Assembly: GCF_000010085.1 (NCBI RefSeq)
Contig: NC_007712.1
Coordinates: 3,100,001-3,164,000, forward strand
Length of the DNA stretch: 64,000 nucleotides
Direction of reading: 5' to 3'
Source of the DNA: Sodalis glossinidius str. 'morsitans'
GTDB taxonomy: Bacteria; Pseudomonadota; Gammaproteobacteria; Enterobacterales; Enterobacteriaceae
Below, in pieces: positions 55,827-64,000 of the stretch (within the stretch, counting starts at the first letter, position 1; each line of letters opens with the position of its first letter). The translations under genes were made by a program, and so were the position numbers. The notes under the pieces were generated by a model. It saw nothing but the letters and a program-made list of their open reading frames with translations. It searched no databases and was not told the DNA's origin.

Positions 55827-58481
55827 ATGCGCAAAGTTATAGGATATATCTCTGCCTTAATTTTAGTCACCTCATTAGTTAGCTGCAATAAGTGGTCAAG
55901 GAATAAAGAGATCGAAGCTGCCCCGAGTCCTCATCAATCTAATCACACCGCATCGACTGAATCAGGGCGTCGCAAACACATGTTGACCTCCTCACTGGGC
56001 CCGCCGATTCCCTCTTCGAGGATGTCGACGCCATCTGAGGAAAATAGCGCCAGCGCTAATAAAGCAGCAGGTGAGGCGCGGGTAAACTTACCCTTATCAG
56101 AAAGTCAAATCTCGAGCGGCTCATTAGATGTACTTTATCCTCTGTATGAAGATGATAAACGCTTATTGTTTAATCAGCTGGGCTTACGTCGCAGCGAAAA
56201 CCGCAATATCCTTAATCTTGGTCTCGGACAGCGGCATTATGGTGCAGGCTGGCTTGCGGGTTACAACGCTTTTTACGACGCGCAAATATCGGGTAGTCCG
56301 CATCAACGCCTCGGATTGGGTGTCGAGTATCGTCGTGACTACCTCCATCTCGCCGTTAATGGTTATTACGGCCTTACCGGCTGGCGTGCTGTACACGCCA
56401 TATCGGGACATGATGAGCGCGTAGCCCATGGCTACGACATTCGCGCGCAAGGCTGGCTCCCCTCACTGCCGCAATTTAGCGGAAAACTCAAATTTGAAAA
56501 CTATTTTGGCGAAGGCGTCGCTTTTGGCAAGCATGCTTCTCGCGGCCGCAATCCTTATGCTCTTACACTAGGTATAGGCTATACGCCGGTGCCATTAATC
56601 ACCTTCGGTCTGGATAACATCTTTTATCGCCATGGCGGGAGTAACACCACTTTCGGGCTGTCGCTAAATTACCAACTCGGCGTCCCATTAGCCCAACAAT
56701 TGGACCCTGGCAATTTAGCAATAAAAGGAAAAGTGGCCGATAGCCGTTATCGTTTGGTGGAACGCAATAATCATATTGTTTTGGATTACCAACAGACAAG
56801 CCAGCAGCCTGAGTTTTCACTTCCACCGACGATTGAGGGGTATCCTGGAGAAACGAAACTGCTCAAATACACTTTCCGAAGTGCTTTCAGACTGAAATCT
56901 ATTCAATGGGATGACCACGCGCTACGCGCAAGGGGGGGGAATATAAGACAATTAGGCGCACAGGCATTCGCCATCCATTTTCCTTATCATCAACCTGCGG
57001 GCAGTAATCAGATGATTATCTCGGCAGTGGCAAATGATGAGCACGGCAATACCTCGAACCGCAGTGAGATAACCGTGTCTGTCTTGCCATTACAGCAGTA
57101 TGCCCAGCTTATAGGAAATGACGAGGTCTCTCAAGGGCAGCAAAACGATAGTGGCCCCTCTTCTCATCACCAACCTCTGTCCAGCGTTAGCGATTCCTCA
57201 TATCAGGAACCGCAAGCTGACGAAAGCCGCTCAACCGCGCCGACTCATCAAGCCAGCGACAGTACCACCGCAGATCAATCCTCTCAAAACAATAGCGGCG
57301 ACAAGCCTATGCTAGCTCCTGCAAACCATATCAGCGCGCAAACCAATAGGGAAAACCAAGGGGAAAGTGAAAACGTACCTACTCAAGCACAGGAGTACAA
57401 TAATGACTCGCCCGGAAACCCTCCCACTTCTTCAGATATTAGCCAACCGCTAAATACTGGATCTCAAGAAGAGTGCATTTCATCATCAGGTCAGACTCAA
57501 CACACGCCCGTTATTCCACCACCAACTAGGCCTTTTATGTCCAGTGCTGAGAAGCCTCAACATCTATTTGGAGAGCAAAAAAAAACAAACGTACAGAGAG
57601 ATCAAAACCAGCCTTTAAAAACGCCGATAGAGAGCTCATCTCCTGGTGTAGAAGGTGAACTCTTTGAAAAGAATGCAACACGACGTGCCACCTTAGAAAA
57701 GGGTGAAGTGCATAAGGAGTTTGAATTGCGAAAGTCTGATGATCACACGACCTTAGCCCCCCAGGCCTCAAAAAACAGCCAATCATCGGCCGCTGAATCT
57801 CATGAAGGTAGCAAGCCATCATCAGGCCAACCGCACATTCCGCTTAAGCAGCAGCTACCACTACCGCAAGTACTGGCACCAATGGTGCCCCCTCCATTTG
57901 AGCTTGAGACAACGCAGGACTCAGACCACCAGGGTGCAGATCTTGATATGATTCACGATCAATCTAAAAACCAACAAAAACCAGAAGTCCGAAGAGATCT
58001 GGAACAGCCTTCAGAATCGCCAACAGGCAATCTCTCTACAGAAAGCAGCACTTCAACAACCCCAGTGCCTCATGCGCAGATTAACTCATCATCAAACCAG
58101 AGTCACAAAGCACCTGACTTTATGCAAAAGGATCAATTGCCACCGCCACCGCCACCGCCACCGCAAAAAATGGGTACAAATTCCCCCTTCCAAGACGTTA
58201 GCTCGCTAATAAATGCGAAAGGAAAATTAAGAAAAACAATAAGGGTAAAAAGTAACGAAGGGGATATTCCGTTGCACAGGATATCAATGGCGGAACGTAG
58301 GGTGCCTGTAAATATGACTGAAGCAGAGAAAGAAGAAATTTTAAGAATAATAGAAAAAGTAAAAGTTGAGAAAAAAAATAATCGTCCGTCGGACATTGGT
58401 ACAATATTGCAGCGCAGGGTGATGGTAGAGGAATCATCGTCTTCTTCCGACGAAGAGGATGATTGCAGCGAATGGTGGTAG
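55827..58481 (+). CDS. inverse autotransporter with C-terminal WAVE-like proline/WH2/connector/acidic module
   Basis: 884 residues, uninterrupted. A signal peptide MRKVIGYISALILVTSLVSC ends in a lipobox (LVSC, Cys20). A Ser-rich linker leads to an intimin/invasin-type barrel (about 92-320: LLFNQLGLRRSENRNILNLG, LGLGVEYRRDYLHLAVNGYY, GYDIRAQGWLPSLPQFSGKL). An Ig-like domain follows (about 325-415, PPTIEGYPGETKLLKYTF), then a Ser/Gln/Pro-rich stalk (about 420-770). The tip has eight prolines (772-779), VSSLINAKGKLRKT (791-804, WH2 with the LKKT-type end), a long charged helix, and SDIGTILQRRVMVEES followed by acid and EWW (855-884). The tip resembles the end of WAVE proteins (NDVATILSRRIAVEYSDS... 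in my memory). Inverse autotransporters export their C-terminus, so the module would be surface-exposed. Inferred role: recruitment of host actin and Arp2/3. Confidence 0.85.
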   Translation: MRKVIGYISALILVTSLVSCNKWSRNKEIEAAPSPHQSNHTASTESGRRKHMLTSSLGPPIPSSRMSTPSEENSASANKAAGEARVNLPLSESQISSGSLDVLYPLYEDDKRLLFNQLGLRRSENRNILNLGLGQRHYGAGWLAGYNAFYDAQISGSPHQRLGLGVEYRRDYLHLAVNGYYGLTGWRAVHAISGHDERVAHGYDIRAQGWLPSLPQFSGKLKFENYFGEGVAFGKHASRGRNPYALTLGIGYTPVPLITFGLDNIFYRHGGSNTTFGLSLNYQLGVPLAQQLDPGNLAIKGKVADSRYRLVERNNHIVLDYQQTSQQPEFSLPPTIEGYPGETKLLKYTFRSAFRLKSIQWDDHALRARGGNIRQLGAQAFAIHFPYHQPAGSNQMIISAVANDEHGNTSNRSEITVSVLPLQQYAQLIGNDEVSQGQQNDSGPSSHHQPLSSVSDSSYQEPQADESRSTAPTHQASDSTTADQSSQNNSGDKPMLAPANHISAQTNRENQGESENVPTQAQEYNNDSPGNPPTSSDISQPLNTGSQEECISSSGQTQHTPVIPPPTRPFMSSAEKPQHLFGEQKKTNVQRDQNQPLKTPIESSSPGVEGELFEKNATRRATLEKGEVHKEFELRKSDDHTTLAPQASKNSQSSAAESHEGSKPSSGQPHIPLKQQLPLPQVLAPMVPPPFELETTQDSDHQGADLDMIHDQSKNQQKPEVRRDLEQPSESPTGNLSTESSTSTTPVPHAQINSSSNQSHKAPDFMQKDQLPPPPPPPPQKMGTNSPFQDVSSLINAKGKLRKTIRVKSNEGDIPLHRISMAERRVPVNMTEAEKEEILRIIEKVKVEKKNNRPSDIGTILQRRVMVEESSSSSDEEDDCSEWW
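58188..58481 (+). other. WH2-connector-acidic (VCA-like) coding segment
   Basis: Codons 788-884 of the inverse autotransporter. The WH2 pattern is helix, Ile, then L-R-K-T; the connector pattern D-I-x-T-I-L-x-R-R-V-x-V-E matches WAVE proteins residue for residue at about ten positions; the acidic tail ends E-W-W. Preceded by polyproline at 58140-58163, which in WAVE and RickA binds profilin. Confidence 0.75.
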
Positions 58482-58561
58482 TAGAGGAATCAGAGTCTTC
58501 TTCCGACGAAGACGATGCTAACGTAGATTCCGAATGGACAGACGACACATCACCAAAGTAA
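58472..58561 (+). other. second acidic/tryptophan unit in the +2 frame
   Basis: A frame overlapping the end of the gene reads MVVVEESESSSDEDDANVDS then EWTDDTSPK. It is a near copy of the last 20 residues of the main protein (DNA of 58422-58470 repeated at 58479-58530). A one-base shift near 58472 would append it. It is either a decayed longer tail or a phase-variable extension. Confidence 0.55.
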
Positions 58562-59320
58562 ACGTCAGGGCGGAGCCCTGACTCGAAAATAAAACGGCCT
58601 CTTGCCAGCCGCCAGCATCTGGGCGGCGTGGACAGAAAATGGTTAACTAAATTTAACATAACTAGTATTATGCGCATCAAGGCGTCGCTACGTGAAAAAT
58701 GCAATCCGTTTCGCGCCAAGTCCCAGTCCGTGGCGCGATTTTTACCCCGTAAGCATCCCAAGATATACCGCAACGCCTTTTTACGGTTTTGCACTCCATT
58801 CAGTGAATAAATACCATCGCTGTGCTGTGCGTATCGTAATGGCGCGTTGCGAAGCAAACTGCCATGGTGCATACACCGCCGTAAACTGACCGGCTTAGCC
58901 GCATGGCGGTGTTACGGGGTATCCAGTTAAGCCGCACCGCTTGCGCGGGTCCCAGCGGCCATCCGGCTGCGCTCTTTGTTCTGTCAGTGCGCCGCCTGCT
59001 ATGCGCGTGCCTCGCAAAAAAAACCGGCCATTGGAGACCGGTTAAATGCTGCGTTTATTTCCGTTCTTGTTTACGAGTACAACATTACGTCAAGACGAAG
59101 GAGATGACCGTTTCTCGTACTGCTGCACATAATCAGGCGACTGAGCGCTATTAAGTTTCTAGTCAACGACGGTCTCTTCGATTACATTAACATTACTTCA
59201 CTTAGGTACACCGCCACCATAAACTGATGGTGGCAACCTGGAAGCGTTTAACTATGTGCGTCGCGGGCTTTAGGAATTTCTACTGCAAGAGCATTTTCAT
59301 TACGTCGAGAAGGAATAATT
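58562..59320. other. gene-poor stretch with a leftward terminator
   Basis: No convincing gene. A hairpin AACCGG/CCGGTT (59022-59043) with eight T on the minus strand (59016-59023) looks like a rho-independent terminator for leftward transcription, although no leftward gene ends here now. Confidence 0.45.
59016..59043 (-). terminator. rho-independent terminator (leftward)
   Basis: On the minus strand: AACCGG, a 10-nt loop, CCGGTT, then a run of T. An orphan signal; its former gene is probably deleted. Confidence 0.55.
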
Positions 59321-59874
59321 ATGCGCCTAGAGGATCTATTTATCTTAAAACACATAAGTGATTATGATGTAAATGTCATGCCACGTAATTTATCAAGCAA
59401 GAATCGACTAGGTGGAATAATTGATAAAATCAATTCAGTGTCAAACGGACAAAACCCCCAGAATAGACCAAAAAAAATTAATGTCCCTTTATCAACTGTA
59501 TTTTCAAATACAAAAGCCTGCCATAACAGCAGGGATGACGTTAGGGGTAAACAAGGAGGTGCGGCATCTCATCCTAAAAATGCTTTTCACACCCCTTTTC
59601 AAAATGATATTGTTATTGGAACCTATAAAGAAAAAAACCTAACGAGATTTTCTCGAGAAGTTAGACCTCAGCAGAGTACTGGATGCACCACAACATGGTG
59701 ATATTGTGCAAAATCGTGACAAGCCAAAGCCGGAACCTTTATATGAAACAACCTTTAAAGTGGGTGGCCATGAGGTTAAAATAGTATCTGACAAGAGTCT
59801 TTCGGGAAAGATAGAAATGAAAAAAATCTTGGTGAAATGTATTCCAGATTTTATCAAAAGTTTAATCTTAACAC
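59321..59874 (+). pseudogene. unidentified effector-like gene, frameshifted and cut by IS903-type copy 3
   Basis: AAGGAATAATT precedes the ATG. MRLEDLFILKHISDYDVNVM then LSSKNRLGGIIDKINSVSNG has the Ser/Asn-rich, low-complexity N-terminus usual in type III substrates. After a frameshift at about 59650 the frame reads DFLEKLDLSRVLDAPQHGDI, NRDKPKPEPLYETTFKVGGH and VKIVSDKSLSGKIEMKKILV until the IS at 59875. PEPLYE resembles an EPIYA-type tyrosine motif. AT-rich. No family recognised. Confidence 0.45.
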
Positions 59875-60754
59875 GGCTTTGTTGAATAAATCAGAACTTG
59901 TGTGACTACTCCCCCCTAGCAGATCGATTGTTATGCGATCCGGATGCTGTTCGGCATTCCTAATAGCGTCATTTTGTTAAGCGCTTTGACCATCGCCATT
60001 GCCTCACCTACCTGCGCATCATAGTCACGCAGACTTAGATGATCGCCCATAAGCGTTTTGAACCGGAATATCGCTGTTTCAGCCACTGAGCGTCGATGAT
60101 AGCCCACTTGCTTTTTCCATACATCGTTATTGCCACTTAGACGCTGAGCTGGTAGGGCCTGAGCATCCGTCGTACCGCTGAGCGATAAGTCAGCACAGAT
60201 AATCTCATGCTTTACACTGTCTGCGGCCATATGCAGCTCACGCCACACCCTCCGTCTGTCGGCACCATGCTGTCGGACTTTCCATTCGCCTTCGCCAAAG
60301 ACCTTCAGGCCGGTTCCGTCAATGACTAGAGGTGAGATTTCACCACGGGTCGGCGTTTTTATGCTGATCTTAACTGTCTTTGCTCGCTTGCTGATCAGCG
60401 AGTAGTCTGGGCATCTTAGCGGCAGCACCATCAGTTTAAAAATGGCGTCAACGAAGCCCTGTAAAGCCCTTAACGAAAGGCCAAACACGCGTTTCATCAT
60501 CAGAACAGTGGTGATAGCCATATCTACGTAGTGAAGCGGCCAGCCACGCCGTTCAGGCGTTGTTTTTTCCGTCCATGCAACAATTGCCGACTCATCCAGC
60601 CATATCGTCAGAGCCCCGCGCTGCTTGAGAGCTTTGTTTAAGTGGACCAGTTGGTTATTTTAAACTTTTGCTTTGCCATGGAGTACAGATGTTGAAATGA
60701 CAGTAGTGATCTGAGCAGACGATCACCTAAAAGTTATATTTATTCAACAAAGCC
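59875..60754 (-). mobile_element. IS903-group element, copy 3
   Basis: Ends GGCTTTGTTGAATAAAT and ATTTATTCAACAAAGCC, 880 bp. Flanking 9-mers TCTTAACAC and CCACCGAGT do not match, unlike copy 1, and the two sides are unrelated genes. This suggests recombination between IS copies or an adjacent deletion. Confidence 0.88.
59931..60679 (-). pseudogene. IS903-type transposase, copy 3 (frameshifted, internal deletion)
   Basis: The start at 60679 is out of frame with the body because one base is lost at about 60636 (compared with copies 1 and 2). The body MAITTVLMMKRVFGLSLRAL ... TLMGDHLSLRDYDAQVGEAM to the end is open, but lacks the LINQTQRKIREASADGAHDT segment seen in copy 2. Comparing the three copies allows the intact ancestor to be rebuilt. 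Confidence 0.85.
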
Positions 60755-61118
60755 CCACCGAGTGATAACCCGTAGACTTGTCGGTATCATCTGTGGCGAT
60801 ACCCACGATATCCACCGCCTGCGGATCTTTGATATAAATCGATGCAAAGGAGGACAGCGACATACTTAATACCATATCGACCTTGCCGCCCAGCAGTCCC
60901 TGAATAACGCCTGAATAGTCAGACGAATTACGTAGCTGCGTATCGGTGCCCAACTCTTTATCGAAGAATGTTTTTACGCATTGGTTATCACCAATCTGCT
61001 GTGTCGCGTTTTGACCGCCCAAAATACCCAGATTCAATTGTTTCGGCGTTTCGGCCCGAGCGGCGGTGAACATCAGTATTCCGCCCATAAGCGCGGTGAG
61101 CGTTACGAGTGTTTTCAT
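60755..61118 (-). pseudogene. phnD: PhnD, phosphonate ABC transporter substrate-binding protein, 3' truncated
   Basis: MKTLVTLTALMGGILMFTAA is a signal peptide; then LNLGILGGQNATQQIGDNQC and SSDYSGVIQGLLGGKVDMVL and DDTDKSTGYHSV match PhnD. It is cut after about 120 of 330 residues by IS903-type copy 3. Downstream of phnC, as in E. coli. Confidence 0.88.
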
Positions 61119-61145
61119 TGCTGCGTCCGTTTCCCGTGAAAGTTA

Positions 61146-61870
61146 GTTAAGTTGGCTGAGGTCTTCGCTATACAGGGTATGAAGAAGGTTTTCGTTAAGC
61201 TCGGAAGGGTGGCCGTCAAACACGATGCGTCCTTTCACTATGCCAATGGCGCGTGCAGTACGCTTTCACCAATTCGACGGAGTGCAGGTTAACCATCACG
61301 CTGATGCCGTTTTCGCTTACCTGGCGCAGTACTTCCATAATGCGATGGGTATTCTTCGGATCCAGCGAGGCGACCTGCTCGTCCGCCAGTAAGATCTTCG
61401 GGTTTTGCATCAACGCGCGGCAGATAGCGACACGCTGCATCTGGCCGCCCGAGAGGGTTTCCGCGCGTTGCAGCGCCTGTGGCAGCATATTCAGCCATTC
61501 CAGCAGGCCAATGGTGCGGGCGCAGTCTTCATCGATAAAAACCTTGAAAAAGGATTTTAGCGTCGAGGTTTGACTCAAGCGACCGAGCAGTACATTGGTG
61601 AGCACATCGAGACGGGGCACCAGGCAGAAATCTTGAAATATCATGCTGCATTCGCTGCGCCACTGGCGCAGTTACCGGGCGTTGAATTCGACGATATTGT
61701 GTTCGCTGCCGTCATCATGCAGATGAATAATTTGCCCCGCCGGCGCCGGAACGGCCAATAACCGCCACCATCTCACCGGCGTGCAGATCAAAATGAATCT
61801 CGTCCAATACCCGCGCATGGGCGCTATAGGCTTTGGCCAAACCTTTTACCGCGAGCACTTTTTTTCACTG
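61146..61870 (-). pseudogene. phnC: PhnC, phosphonate import ATPase, decayed
   Basis: VLAVKGLAKAYSAHARVLDE then MVAVIGRSGAG, after which the Walker A lysine and about 15 residues are deleted. Next IFQDFCLVPRLDVLTNVLLG, signature LSGGQMQRVAICRALMQNPK and ILLADEQVASLDPK (Walker B), then a frameshift and RAIGIVKGRIVFDGHPSELN to LNENLLHTLYSEDLSQLN. Inactive because Walker A is lost. Confidence 0.88.
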
Positions 61871-62028
61871 ACCACGCCGGCATGGTCTGCTCGGCAGGGA
61901 CGGGTCGTGATATTGCCTGTGCCATAAGTTTTACCGTCGCTTGAGAAACTGTGTAGAGATCTTTATTAAGGGCGACGCAGATGAAGCGCTGATGACAAAA
62001 AGATGATGAAAAAAAGGCGCCGTCGACG

Positions 62029-62780
62029 TTATGCCAGGTTTAGCGTCAGTCCGTCGGAGGCGACGTGGACACCCGCAGGTAAAGCATGCTGCATCAGCCA
62101 GTTATCCACCTCATGACCGATATGCGTCAGCCAGGCGTCTTGCGGCTGTAGCCTATCGTGGATCTCCAGCGCGCGGGTGATATCGTTATGATTGCGCGGT
62201 ATCGCTTTGCTCGGGAGATGGCTGCAGTCCAGCACGGCCGCTGTCAACGACTGCCGCTGCAGAAAATGGGTGGTATCATCCGGCAAGCCCACCGTGTCGG
62301 TGAGATAGGCCAACTATTGGTCGCGATACCCGATGAGATAACCGAAAGTGACCTTGGAATGGGTTAACGGGACGGGGGTCAGGGTCAGCGCTCCCCACAC
62401 CTGTGGCACAAACGGCGCCAAAAACGGCTCGAAGTGCAAGAGTCCCGGATGGCGATAGAGGTCGTCACACCCTTGTTCATCCAGCGGTCCATAAACCGGG
62501 ATACGCTGGCCTTTCCCCACCTCAGTAAAAACAGCTCCTGCACATGGTCCATATGATAGTGCGTCAGCAGAATGCTCTTAATCTCCCCCGGGGCGAAACG
62601 CTGCTCAAGATGCGTCTGGCCAGCATCCAGCAAAATCACCTCATCTTCGCAGCGAATCAATGCGCTGGTTGGGGTACGGCGCAGCACGGACCGCTGTCGC
62701 GCCCGCAAACAGGCCGCGCAGTCACAGCAGAATACCGGCACCTGCTGTACGTCGCCGGTCCCCAGAAAGGTCAGCTGCAT
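62029..62780 (-). pseudogene. phnP: PhnP, phosphoribosyl cyclic phosphodiesterase, frameshifted
   Basis: MQLTFLGTGDVQQVPVFCCD then ILLTHYHMDHVQELFLLRWG with the metallo-beta-lactamase HxHxDH motif. A frameshift at about 62510 leads to IPVYGPLDEQGCDDLYRHPG and PLTHSKVTFGYLIGYRDQ, a stop, and MAYLTDTVGLPDDTTHFLQR to the end. In the C-P lyase pathway PhnP opens ribose 1,2-cyclic phosphate 5-phosphate. Confidence 0.9.
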
Positions 62781-63315
62781 CGCGTGCGCTCCAATACTTG
62801 GTGTAACGCCGCCAGGGTCGTGTTGAGCGGCACATCATTCATTGCTGATGTGGTAACACCCAGGCGGCACCGGCGCATCTGCCCTCGCCAATCGTGCGTC
62901 GATCGCCATTTCGTCTTCCCTACCGCGCCGGCGCAGACGCTCTGCCAGCACCGAGCGATACCTTCAGGCAGACCGGCAACAGCCTGCCGGCGTAGCGGGC
63001 CGTCAGCGCGGGCAAATGCAGACGCGAACCATTGGCCAACACGTCCAGCCCGCGGGCGAGCAAAAGGTCGATTTCAATACCCAGCGCATAATGCTGATGG
63101 TGCGCCTGCCAGTGAACGGCAAACAACCCTGCCTCCCAGCGGCGCTGAAATTCCACTTCTCTCAAGGCGATGTGGTTTTCACCGCCGGCATCCACCGCAA
63201 GGGTAATGTAGCGATGCGCCACCAGCAGGCCCGTCGGCATGCTTTCCCGCAACGCTTGCAACAGCGTATCTTTCCCGGCGCCTGAAGCGCCCATCAACCA
63301 GATAAGCCTCGCCAT
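62777..63315 (-). pseudogene. phnN: PhnN, ribose 1,5-bisphosphate phosphokinase, frameshifted
   Basis: The ATG at 63315 gives MARLIWLMGASGAGKDTLLQ (Walker A) and YALGIEIDLLLARGLDVLAN. A break near 62930 (SAPAR-stop) leads in another frame to MAIDARLARADAPVPPGCYH and, after a further break, DVPLNTTLAALHQVLERTR. Overlaps phnM upstream and phnP downstream, as in intact phn operons. Confidence 0.85.
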
Positions 63316-64000
63316 CAATAGACCGTCCGCCCCTGCGCCCAGACGCGCTGAACATGCACCTGTTGCCGATGGGCTTTTACGTAACAGGTCTGCACTTTTC
63401 CCTTCTGCCACCACACCGCGATCCTGTAGTCCAATCGACTGTGCCGGATTGCGCGTCACCAGCGCAACGGCGGCCGGGAGGTCATAGGGATTATCTTCGG
63501 CGAAGGCAATACTGAACGTGGCATCCAACTGGCTGGCCGGATAGTAGTCGGAGGACAGAATGTCCAGTAGCCCGTGCGCCGCGAGTTCAGCGGCGGCAAC
63601 GTTACCGGAATGCGATCCGCCGCGGACAATATTGGGCGCACCCATTAATATCTTCATGGCGCGCTGGCGAGACGCCTTCGCGGCATCAAGCGTAGTAGGA
63701 AATTCGGCTATCACGCTGCCGACCGCATGAGATTCATCCACATGGGCTTCGGTGGCGTCGTCATGGCTTGCGACCGGAATGCCCTGCTCTTTGCACAATG
63801 CGGCAATGGCAAGGCGGTTCGGCTGGGACCAGCGTTCGGCGAGCGCCAATTGATCACGTTCAAAAGCGCCCATTTCCAAATCATTAAGACCGTATTTGCC
63901 CTGAAAATAGTCACGATACTTCTCCAGCGAAACATATTATCGCTGTCCCGGTGAGTGATCCATCAGCGAAACCAGCGCAAGCTCTTCCAGCGTTTTCAAC
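63312..64000 (-). pseudogene. phnM: PhnM, triphosphate diphosphatase of the C-P lyase pathway, decayed, partial
   Basis: The gene continues beyond the window edge. VSLMDHSPGQR is followed by a TAA in place of Gln, then YVSLEKYRDYFQGKYGLNDL, WSQPNRLAIAALCKEQGIPV and SHDDATEAH (metal ligands), NIVRGGSHSGNVAAAELAAH and LDILSSDYYPASQLDA. A frameshift at GKSADL precedes the true end HVQRVWAQGRTVY. Amidohydrolase fold. Confidence 0.88.

Noticed and set aside
58133..58396. Leftward frame rich in glycine opposite the proline run
   Set aside because: Shadow of the polyproline and WH2 codons of the inverse autotransporter.
1..64000. CRISPR array
   Set aside because: No regularly spaced repeats with unique spacers seen; the only tandem arrays are the 8-bp microsatellite and the EPxY coding repeats.

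Overview
The window looks like the chromosome of a Sodalis-type gamma-proteobacterial insect symbiont (Sodalis glossinidius or a close relative). This is inferred from gene content, not from a marker gene. Most genes resemble Escherichia/Salmonella genes, but more than half of the recognisable ones are broken by stops, frameshifts, internal deletions or insertion sequences, and long stretches are non-coding. That pattern fits a recently host-restricted enterobacterium. A complete arnBCADTEF operon, a SPI-2-type type III effector relic and a surface protein with a host-like actin-regulatory tail all point to an animal host.

Layout. (1) 1-9919: early, recombination and integration genes of a lambdoid prophage that ends at the 3' end of ssrA (tmRNA). 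It has a lambda N-like antiterminator behind a nut-like site, a Sak4-type ATPase, a PD-(D/E)XK nuclease, an SSB-like protein, Rha/antirepressor genes, excisionase and integrase. (2) 10040-15300: IS110 remnant, broken araC-, aldo/keto reductase- and tetR-type genes, and an intact glyoxalase-fold gene. (3) 15834-18794: a type III effector pseudogene carrying tandem EPIYA-type motifs, cut by an IS903-type and an IS256-type element. (4) 19163-24118: decayed hexuronate genes uxuR-uxuB-uxuA, with uxuA fused to a TonB-receptor fragment, then STAS and PAP2 relics. (5) 24330-31704: intact arn operon for lipid A aminoarabinose modification, with a PhoP-box-like site upstream. (6) 32700-38580: dense pseudogenes (siderophore-binding protein under a perfect Fur box, chloride channel, sugar-acid genes, umuD, rcdA/ybjJ, acetyltransferase). 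(7) 38642-46469: a mix of intact genes (bactofilin, yibL, ygjP, MerR-type regulator and P1B metal ATPase) and relics. (8) 46619-54946: pseudogenes for phosphoketolase, a tripartite efflux pump, a P2-type cation ATPase and a universal stress protein. (9) 55827-58561: an apparently intact 884-residue inverse autotransporter. (10) 59321-64000: an effector-like broken gene, a third IS903-type copy, and decayed phosphonate genes phnD, phnC, phnP, phnN and phnM.

Most exciting candidate: the protein at 55827-58481. A lipobox-type signal and an intimin/invasin-type barrel are followed by a long Ser/Gln/Pro-rich stalk, then eight prolines, a WH2-like actin-binding motif, a connector that closely resembles the end of eukaryotic WAVE/SCAR, and an acidic tail with tryptophan. 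The parts are in the same order as in a WAVE proline-WH2-connector-acidic module. The inference is a surface-anchored Arp2/3 activator made by a symbiont. The second candidate is the EPIYA-bearing effector relic at 15834-18794.
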